Origin: Nostocaceae cyanobacterium CSSed10_463m
GTDB taxonomy: Bacteria > Cyanobacteriota > Cyanobacteriia > Cyanobacteriales > Nostocaceae
Length of the DNA stretch: 5,000 bases
Direction of reading: 5' to 3'
NCBI GenBank assembly: GCA_003556955.1
Contig: PWQB01000186.1
Location: 1-5,000 of the forward strand
The notes below the pieces were generated by a model. It had not been told where the DNA came from and ran no database searches. It saw only the letters and a program-made list of their open reading frames with translations. A program made the translations under genes and the position numbers. Positions 1-4,573 of this stretch are shown here, piece by piece; position 1 is the stretch's first letter, and every line of letters starts with the position of its first letter.

Positions 1-846
1 AAAGTCTGGTGTCACCATTTTGATCCAACCCTCAGCCACTGACTCCGCGATAAACTTACCACTCCAATCAGGTTCAAAGCGGTAAACACCGACGCGATCG
101 CATCGTAATAATTGGCGAATTTCTTGAGTAGTTGTTTGAAAAATTTTATCTAGGCTTGATACCCGCAAAATTTTATCAATGACTTTGGCTACCGATTTCT
201 TTGCTAATGTCTGCTGTTGTGATTCTGTTTGGTATTCAAAGTTTTGTAATCTGTATGTAAGTTCTGTGGCAATTTGATATAGTAGAGTAGTTTCACTCTC
301 TTGCCATTGACGGGTAGAAGCACAATTATTGATTGCTAATAAACCCCAGACTTTACCACCAACTACAATCGGTAAACTCAAACTAGATTTGATTTGAAAT
401 TTTTCTAGTAGTTGCTTCTGATAAGGTGTCAGTTGTACCTGGTCAATATCGTTAATTGCTACAGCTTCTAAATATTCGTCACTGGTATATAAACCAAACA
501 GAATCGCCGGAAGATTTTCACTCAGAGTTGGTGTCCAACCTCTGGTTCTAGATTCTGATAAAACCGTACCAGCCTCAAGAGAATTAAAGCGATAAATCAA
601 CACGCGATCGCCGCCAATTTTCGCTCTTACTTGCGCCACAGTCACTTGCAGTAGCGTATCCATATCTGGGGCTTGACGCATCCGAGTTGTAATTTCTTGG
701 AATTGTCGCCGCCAATTTTTAAATTCCTGATCAACAGAATTTAATTCAGATATAGTTTCACCATTACCACCATTCTGATTTTCTAACTGTTCTAATTCAG
801 TAATTGTTGGTTCACTTTCTTGGCTGTTATGATATGCAACTGTCAT
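1..846 (-). CDS. pixJ: Methyl-accepting phototaxis receptor with cyanobacteriochrome-type GAF domains, N-terminal part (PixJ-like)
   Basis: Partial: 282 codons are visible from ATG at 846 and the frame is still open at the left edge. I translated it by hand. Residues 1-55 are polar and rich in Glu, Gln and Asn. A first GAF domain spans about 60-200, with the motif DRVLIYRF at 80-87 and a WGLLAINN strand at 168-174. A linker follows, then a second GAF begins near 234 (CDRVGVYRF at 249-257, DWSGKFIAESVAEGW at 260-274) and is cut by the edge. This second GAF closely resembles the bilin-binding GAF2 of AnPixJ. GAF1 has Tyr142-Gln143 where bilin-binding GAFs carry Cys-His, so it probably binds no chromophore covalently. 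No transmembrane helix occurs in the visible part, unlike Synechocystis PixJ. TGAGG lies 9 nt before the ATG. It follows the CheW-like gene after 48 nt, so the two are probably co-transcribed. The HAMP and signalling domains are inferred and not seen. Family assignment is strong; the exact ortholog is less sure. Confidence 0.85.
   Translation of the reverse strand, partial: MTVAYHNSQESEPTITELEQLENQNGGNGETISELNSVDQEFKNWRRQFQEITTRMRQAPDMDTLLQVTVAQVRAKIGGDRVLIYRFNSLEAGTVLSESRTRGWTPTLSENLPAILFGLYTSDEYLEAVAINDIDQVQLTPYQKQLLEKFQIKSSLSLPIVVGGKVWGLLAINNCASTRQWQESETTLLYQIATELTYRLQNFEYQTESQQQTLAKKSVAKVIDKILRVSSLDKIFQTTTQEIRQLLRCDRVGVYRFEPDWSGKFIAESVAEGWIKMVTPDF
94..101. repeat. HIP1 octamer
   Basis: GCGATCGC, the highly iterated palindrome of many cyanobacterial genomes, inside the receptor gene. 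Confidence 0.8.
604..611. repeat. HIP1 octamer
   Basis: GCGATCGC within the GAF1 coding region, overlapping the codons of the GGDR motif. Confidence 0.8.
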
Positions 847-894
847 TGTAAAAAACCTCAAGTATTGTTAACAGTATTTAGCAAGGAAATAAAA

Positions 895-1368
895 TTAATT
901 ATTAATAGCCCACATTGGAGATTGAATAATTGCTGTAGCATCTAAATTTAGGATAATCTCCTCGGCACTATTAATAAAGTATCCTTTTAAAAAAGGGGAC
1001 ATGGCTGGATAAAATAGTTCGGCAGATGGAGGTTTAATTTGATTGGTATCTAGCCATTCAATATCCATGAGAGAACGTACTAATAACCCTAAATATTTAC
1101 CCTCTTTTTCCAACACAACCGCCATCATATTTGAGAGGAAATTTGCTCCTTGCAAAAGTGGTGGGTAACCTAACATTTCCTCTAAATCAACTAACCAAAG
1201 CATCTCGCCACGCCAGTTATAGATACCCAAAACGCAACTAGGCATTTGGGGTACACCACATATATCGGCTAAGGAGACTTGAAACACTTCGGTAATTTGC
1301 TGTAAAGAAATTACTGCTGTATCTCTTGCACCCAAGTTCAAACTTAAAAATTTTTGCTGGTTCTCCAA
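895..1368 (-). CDS. pixI: CheW-like adaptor protein (PixI-like)
   Basis: A 157-residue single CheW domain covers almost the whole protein (about residues 5-150). Known CheW proteins bridge the chemoreceptor and the CheA kinase in the cytoplasmic signalling array. The opening KFLSLNLG, the stretch VPQMPSCVLGIYNWRGEML and the following VDLEEMLG are typical of cyanobacterial CheW proteins from taxis operons that drive type IV pili. The start is TTG at 1368. An in-frame TAA lies three codons upstream, so no earlier start exists. AAAGGA sits 9 nt before the TTG, and the next in-frame Met falls inside the conserved domain. Upstream, 131 nt separate it from the CheY-like gene; downstream, 48 nt lead to the receptor gene. 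A function in phototaxis is inferred from gene order. Confidence 0.9.
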   Translation of the reverse strand: MENQQKFLSLNLGARDTAVISLQQITEVFQVSLADICGVPQMPSCVLGIYNWRGEMLWLVDLEEMLGYPPLLQGANFLSNMMAVVLEKEGKYLGLLVRSLMDIEWLDTNQIKPPSAELFYPAMSPFLKGYFINSAEEIILNLDATAIIQSPMWAINN

Positions 1369-1377
1369 AGTTATTTA

Positions 1378-1383
1378 TCCTTT
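1378..1383 (-). promoter_or_regulatory. Ribosome binding site supporting the TTG start of pixI
   Basis: AAAGGA on the minus strand lies 9 nt before TTG at 1368. Together with the in-frame stop just upstream, it fixes the non-ATG start. Confidence 0.7.
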
Positions 1384-1445
1384 GATATAGAGAATATAAG
1401 GTTGGGAATTTTAGCTTGATACCACAGATAAATATGGTGGCTTAT

Positions 1446-1493
1446 AGCATAAAGCAACTATTATTAAGTTAATTTTCAATAGTTACCAATGCT
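1446..1493 (-). repeat. Imperfect hairpin between pixH and pixI
   Basis: Inverted repeat with a 7-bp inner stem (AACTATT 1456-1462 with AATAGTT 1478-1484, 15-nt loop) and a 5-bp outer stem (AGCAT 1446-1450 with ATGCT 1489-1493), separated by small internal loops. In the transcript it begins 6 nt after the pixH stop codon. No U-tract follows, so it is more likely a processing or 3'-end stabilising structure than a terminator. Function is inferred, and an AT-rich chance palindrome is possible. Confidence 0.35.
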
Positions 1494-1499
1494 CTAAGC

Positions 1500-1862
1500 T
1501 CATTTCATGATTTTTTTCAGAGTACCTACTAATTCTTCTTGATTTATCGGTTTAGCAAGATAAGCTTCCGCCCCTAGCATATTTCCCCAAATTTTATCTA
1601 CATCGCTATTTTTAGTGGAGCAGAAAACGATGGGAATTTTGCTGGTATCGGGGTTATTTTTCAATTCTCGGCAAATTTCAAATCCGCTTTTTCCGGGGAG
1701 AATTACATCCAGAAATATCAAATCCGGCTTACTGCTGTCTATTTTGGACTGTACCTCTTCGCTACTTGTAGCACTAATTACATAGTAACCTGCTTGCTGC
1801 AAATAACGGCTGATGATTTCCATATCAGTCAAACCATCTTCAACTACTAAAACAGTATTCAT
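1500..1862 (-). CDS. pixH: Single-domain CheY-like response regulator (PixH-like)
   Basis: A stand-alone receiver domain of 120 residues, the usual CheY length. Numbering from Met at 1862, the acidic pair is Glu8-Asp9, the phospho-acceptor is Asp52 (in LIFLDVILP), the switch hydroxyl is Ser82, the aromatic is Tyr101 and the conserved Lys is Lys104 (in AKPI). All residues needed for phosphotransfer are present. There is no output domain, so the protein should act by binding partners or as a phosphate sink. The family resembles PilH/PixH, partner of a PilG/PixG regulator in pilus-based taxis. The start is uncertain. ATG at 1862 has AGGTGA 5 nt upstream, while GTG at 1871 (three codons longer) has GAAGGA 8 nt upstream. 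TTG at 1889 overlaps the latter site and is unlikely. I chose the ATG because the domain begins directly after it. It lies 325 nt downstream of pixG. Confidence 0.9.
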   Translation of the reverse strand: MNTVLVVEDGLTDMEIISRYLQQAGYYVISATSSEEVQSKIDSSKPDLIFLDVILPGKSGFEICRELKNNPDTSKIPIVFCSTKNSDVDKIWGNMLGAEAYLAKPINQEELVGTLKKIMK

Positions 1863-2187
1863 GGCAGTCACCTGTAAATTCCTTCTCAAAACGAAAACAA
1901 AAAACTCAAGTATGTATCTAAATAGTTAGACAAATACAAACTGGGAATTTTCTTTAATTGTGATGTAAAAGTTCTATCTTGGGATCAGCGAAAGTACTAT
2001 GGTTTACATAATTTTATCTTTAATCTGTTAATTCCCCAAAAATAGCTAATTAATTCTATTGATGCTTAGGGAATAATCGCTATCCCCCCAAGCTTTTTAA
2101 ATTACTTTTTGGGTAGAATTTAACCTAATTCATAAAAAAGTTTTACATTAAAATTTGTAAATTTATCTCAATAAAAAGTACTAAGTT
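1863..2187 (-). other. Intergenic region between pixG and pixH (325 bp)
   Basis: AT-rich and without a convincing gene. It holds the hairpin listed separately at 2064-2098 and a weak A/T inverted repeat (ACTTTTT 2104-2110 with AAAAAGT 2135-2141). Its length suggests a possible internal promoter for pixHIJ, but I found no sigma70 hexamer pair on the minus strand that I would defend. Confidence 0.5.
2064..2098 (+). terminator. Imperfect hairpin with T-tract, terminator-like on the plus strand
   Basis: GCTT (2064-2067) pairs with AAGC (2090-2093). After an internal loop, GGGA (2069-2072) pairs with TCCC, with a further TA/TA pair closing a short loop around ATCGC. TTTTT follows at 2094-2098. 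The T-tract is on the plus strand, opposite to the flanking genes. Reading leftwards, the hairpin is preceded by A's and lacks a U-tract. It could stop antisense transcripts entering pixG, or simply be a stabilising structure after pixG. The stem is imperfect. Confidence 0.3.
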
Positions 2188-3399
2188 TTAATGACAAACC
2201 TTTAAATGGGATTGATCTAGTCTCCTTTTTAATTGATGTTGAGTCTGCACAGGTAAATATTTCCTGATTACACTCATGACTTTATCTGGTGCGACGGGTT
2301 TAGTCATGAAATCTGTAGCACCGACAACCTTAGATCGGACTCGATCTAAAAGACCATCATTTCCTGTTAAAATAATTACAGGTGTGTTCCTAAAGGCAGA
2401 AATACGGCGCAGTTGAGTACAAATTTCATACCCATTAGCCACAGGCATGATTAAATCTAAAAAAATCAGGTCTGGCTTATCTTGAATTAAGGTTGGTAAA
2501 GCTTGGATAGCATCTTGAATCTTGATAAATCTCAGCCCATGTGAGACGATAATATCCTCTAGAATATTACAAATTTGAGGACTATCATCTATACAAGCTA
2601 CCAATGGTGCATTTGATGTTCTAGTTTGGCTAGCAACAGAATTGCTTGTGACTGCTGTCACTGATAAAGGCAAATCAGGTACTTCCACTAGTTCAATGAT
2701 TCCTTTCAAGATATAAGGAAGCAATGAACGGGTAACAGGAACAATACTCTGCTTCATTTTTGCTGCTAAATCTCGCAGAGTATATTTACCATTGATCAAA
2801 TTGACAAAGTTTTTGTAAACAGATTCGCTTACCTGTTGCTTGAGTTGTTCTGGTTTCCGCAAAACTGGCGCTAAGTCAGGAGAAAAATTAGCTAGTCCAG
2901 CTTCTGACCAAATTTTCCACGAGTCTTGCATTTGTTTCATAGACACATTTGCACTCGTGAAACTCATAGGTGTTTCTAAGATAACTTCTTGGCTACGCTC
3001 GCAAGTTGCAGCCACAAAATTTGTTTGTTGAGCTAAATCAAACAGCAGTTCTGCTATTGTGTTTTCTACAAAAGCGTGAATTTGTTCGCGTTGAATTTTT
3101 TGTCTTTTATACAGAATTTCTAGGATGCGATAATCCCAGTAATTACTTTCTATGTCCTCTCTACGTAAATTTAATTTATCTATATCAATTTGGGGACAGT
3201 ATTGAGCCATATTTCGCCGCCAGCGCCGGAAAGGATGACTTCCTCCTGTGGCCCAAACTATTCTTCCTAGACGATAGTAAAAAGTCCATTGGTGTCCCTT
3301 GGGACTTTTTACATCTAGATGCCCATTGTATTGCAGTTGAGTACAGGTTTTGAACTCATTCAGTATGTTGTTTGATATCATCAGTTCCGGGTGGGTCAT
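2188..3399 (-). CDS. pixG: PATAN-domain response regulator (PatA family, PixG-like)
   Basis: A 403-residue protein with two parts. The N-terminal ~250 residues form a PatA-type PATAN (DUF4388-related) region. It begins NNILNEFKTCTQLQYNGHLDV, followed by WTFYYRLGRIVWATGG and a basic FRRWRRN segment, and contains a helical stretch, VENTIAELLFDLAQ. After a Ser/Thr/Val-rich linker, a C-terminal receiver domain spans about 264-385. Its acidic pair is Asp271-Asp272, phospho-acceptor Asp315 (LIFLDLIMP), switch Thr345 and Lys367 (TKPV). All phosphorylation residues are intact. PATAN-REC proteins in Synechocystis (for example PixE with the pilus ATPase PilB1) act on the type IV pilus motor; the same is inferred here. 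The heterocyst-patterning protein PatA shares this architecture, but the chemotaxis neighbours favour a PixG-type role. The start is ATG 3399, with GAAGGA 7 nt upstream. A TTG at 3414 in frame overlaps that site and is rejected. Confidence 0.88.
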   Translation of the reverse strand: MTHPELMISNNILNEFKTCTQLQYNGHLDVKSPKGHQWTFYYRLGRIVWATGGSHPFRRWRRNMAQYCPQIDIDKLNLRREDIESNYWDYRILEILYKRQKIQREQIHAFVENTIAELLFDLAQQTNFVAATCERSQEVILETPMSFTSANVSMKQMQDSWKIWSEAGLANFSPDLAPVLRKPEQLKQQVSESVYKNFVNLINGKYTLRDLAAKMKQSIVPVTRSLLPYILKGIIELVEVPDLPLSVTAVTSNSVASQTRTSNAPLVACIDDSPQICNILEDIIVSHGLRFIKIQDAIQALPTLIQDKPDLIFLDLIMPVANGYEICTQLRRISAFRNTPVIILTGNDGLLDRVRSKVVGATDFMTKPVAPDKVMSVIRKYLPVQTQHQLKRRLDQSHLKVCH

Positions 3400-3406
3400 A
3401 GTTTGT

Positions 3407-3412
3407 TCCTTC
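3407..3412 (-). promoter_or_regulatory. Ribosome binding site fixing the ATG start of pixG
   Basis: GAAGGA on the minus strand lies 7 nt before ATG 3399. It overlaps the alternative in-frame TTG (3412-3414), which excludes that longer start. Confidence 0.7.
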
Positions 3413-3446
3413 AATTAACAAATCAGCCCTTCACATCCCCAAACTA

Positions 3447-3474
3447 GCTATACAGCAGTTGGTAAGTATCTCAA
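3447..3474 (-). promoter_or_regulatory. Candidate sigma70-type promoter of the pixGHIJ operon
   Basis: On the minus strand TTGAGA (3474-3469; five of six matches to TTGACA) is followed after 16 nt by TATAGC (3452-3447; four of six matches to TATAAT). This predicts a start near 3440 and a leader of about 40 nt before ATG 3399. Position and orientation fit the first gene of the operon. It is a pattern match only; a developmental sigma factor could use a different site. Confidence 0.4.
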
Positions 3475-3495
3475 TCATTACAAATAAATTTGGCA

Positions 3496-3536
3496 TACTA
3501 CATTGACATGACTGCCTATTTATTTTTGATGTAGTA
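3496..3536. repeat. 8-bp inverted repeat upstream of the candidate pixG promoter
   Basis: TACTACAT (3496-3503) and ATGTAGTA (3529-3536) form a perfect inverted repeat with a 25-nt spacer. It lies about 55-95 nt upstream of the predicted transcription start, where an activator might bind. No known regulator site is recognised. Confidence 0.3.
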
Positions 3537-3982
3537 ATTGATGGTGCTTCCTAATTAAGATTGATCAGACAAATGAAAGTAATACATTTACAAAAGTGGC
3601 TCTATGAGAGTAGTTATCTAGTGCATAATTTCCTCTGATCCGACTCTAGTTCCTCATAAAGTTGAGGGGTTTATGTATCTATCTAATATTTTAAACATTT
3701 ACCAACTTAATTATATCCGTATATACCCTGATCTTATGTTAAAGAAATCTTGGGATGTTAAATAGATTTCCGGCTTTTATTCGTCTATTGATAAGGTTTG
3801 AAAAATCCGGATAATTTTTATATTTTTTAATATATATTTTGGGGAAGTATAATTTATGAAGCAAGTAGCTTGTTTAGGATTGTCGGCAAATAATTGAGAC
3901 TGCTGTTTTCTAATGGATAAATTTATTGTTTCTGTAAAGAAATAGACGCAACTTATAAATGGTTTATACAAAGAATTTCAGA

Positions 3983-4038
3983 CACCGCAGACTATAGCAA
4001 AAGTCAAATGCTTGCGGTGAATTAGTTTGGGACTTTTG
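3983..4038. repeat. Two interleaved inverted repeats (pseudoknot-like topology)
   Basis: CACCGCA (3983-3989) pairs with TGCGGTG (4013-4019), and CAAAAGTC (3998-4005) pairs with GACTTTTG (4031-4038). The arms occur in the order A-B-A'-B', so in RNA they would form either two exclusive hairpins or an H-type pseudoknot. Whether the region is transcribed is unknown. Confidence 0.4.
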
Positions 4039-4045
4039 TTATGTT

Positions 4046-4082
4046 CTCAGCGCCCTGTTCGTTGCTATAGCAAAGTGCTGAG
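4046..4082. repeat. Nested palindrome with a perfect 12-bp core
   Basis: CTCAGCGC (4046-4053) pairs with GTGCTGAG (4075-4082), with one G-T wobble. Inside it lies the perfect palindrome TTGCTATAGCAA (4062-4073). Part of this core, CTATAGCAAA, also occurs as a direct repeat at 3992-4001, so the two blocks may be related copies. Confidence 0.4.
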
Positions 4083-4085
4083 TGG

Positions 4086-4147
4086 GTAGGGGCGGGTTCA
4101 AGAGTCAGTCTGTGGTTCGTCGAAATCTTTAGTAAACCCGCCCGTAC
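4086..4147. repeat. Palindromic intergenic element, copy 1 (62 bp)
   Basis: Terminal arms GTAGGGGCGGGTT (4086-4098) and AACCCGCCCGTAC (4135-4147) match as an inverted repeat at 12 of 13 positions, around a 36-nt centre. A second copy is at 4452-4513. From memory, similar short GC-rich palindromes are dispersed in Nostoc-type genomes; that was not checked. Confidence 0.55.
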
Positions 4148-4227
4148 ATCAAGGCTTTTAGCAATCAACAATCTCCTAAAGTGTATACGTAGTGCTATAT
4201 AATCAGAACTATAGAGACAAAGACACG

Positions 4228-4260
4228 AAAATCCCAGTATCTTGGAGAAACTGGGATTTT
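4228..4260 (-). terminator. Strong bidirectional terminator-like hairpin
   Basis: A perfect 11-bp inverted repeat, AAAATCCCAGT (4228-4238) with ACTGGGATTTT (4250-4260), surrounds an 11-nt loop that can pair further (TCT with AGA). The A-tract on one side and T-tract on the other let it work in either direction. The nearest gene reading into it is usp, whose stop codon is about 310 nt upstream on the minus strand. It would insulate the pix promoter from usp transcription. Assignment to usp is inferred. Confidence 0.6.
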
Positions 4261-4358
4261 ACATCGAATTTTTATAGCTGATGTAGGAATCCGGTTTGAT
4301 TTATCAAAAAATTAAGTATCGTAGTAGCGTGGCTAGTTTAAAATGTTTCAAAAAATTG

Positions 4359-4429
4359 TAGGTTGGGTTGACGTAAGGAAACCCAACATCATTGGTAGCC
4401 TTGGGTTGCGCTGCGCTTAATTCAACCTA
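4359..4429. repeat. GTTGGGTT palindromic intergenic element (71 bp)
   Basis: The outer inverted repeat is TAGGTTG (4359-4365) with CAACCTA (4423-4429). An inner perfect 8-bp repeat is GTTGGGTT (4362-4369) with AACCCAAC (4380-4387) around a 10-nt loop. A third TTGGGTT arm lies at 4401-4407 and could pair with AACCCAA instead, and GCGCTGCGC follows it. The layout resembles a small non-coding dispersed palindrome and holds no reading frame. Confidence 0.5.
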
Positions 4430-4451
4430 AGTCTAGGAATTGGAAACGCTG

Positions 4452-4513
4452 GTACGGGTGGGTTAACAGATATCATTCAAGAGTAACGACGATATTTCTA
4501 AACCCGCTCCTAC
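4452..4513. repeat. Palindromic intergenic element, copy 2 (62 bp)
   Basis: Terminal arms GTACGGGTGGGTT (4452-4464) and AACCCGCTCCTAC (4501-4513) are inverted at 10 of 13 positions. An inner imperfect pair, AGATATC (4468-4474) with GATATTT (4491-4497), adds a second stem. Length and arms match copy 1 at 4086-4147, and both centres contain CAAGAGT. Confidence 0.55.
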
Positions 4514-4573
4514 TGGGAATTTGGATTGAGAAATTCCTTTACCCCCTGCTTACCTCAGCAATGGAATATTTTT

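Larger units (their letters stand above)
3400..4573. other. Long gene-free interval between usp and pixG (1.17 kb)
   Basis: No supportable gene is seen on either strand. The part next to pixG (3400-3980) is AT-rich, holding the candidate promoter, an inverted repeat and T/A runs around 3810-3840. It also has a short palindrome, CCTCA (3652-3656) with TGAGG (3663-3667). The part next to usp (3980-4515) is dense in inverted repeats, listed separately, which suggests accumulation of small mobile or REP-like palindromes. The only open frame of note, 64 codons at 3971-3777 on the minus strand, opens with TTG, has no ribosome binding site and looks spurious. Confidence 0.6.

Noticed and set aside
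2840..3353. Two plus-strand open frames (2840-3031 and 3006-3353)
   Set aside because: Both lie antisense inside the well-supported pixG gene, and their translations show no domain.
2188..3399. Assignment as PatA, the heterocyst-pattern regulator
   Set aside because: The architecture fits, but direct linkage to CheY, CheW and receptor genes favours a taxis PATAN regulator; a phylogeny would settle it.
3777..3971. 64-codon open frame on the minus strand
   Set aside because: It opens with TTG without a ribosome binding site, has no recognisable domain and lies in AT-rich intergenic DNA.
4091..4110. GGGTTCAAGAGTC resembling a tRNA T-arm
   Set aside because: No acceptor, D-arm or anticodon arm can be built around it; the GGGTT belongs to the palindromic element.
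4198..4260. TATAAT at 4198-4203 followed by the hairpin, as a possible small RNA gene on the plus strand
   Set aside because: No -35-like hexamer at a suitable distance, and the product would be only about 50 nt, mostly the hairpin itself.
3983..4513. Possible CRISPR array or complete insertion sequence
   Set aside because: The repeats are palindromic, unevenly spaced and of several kinds, and no transposase frame is present.
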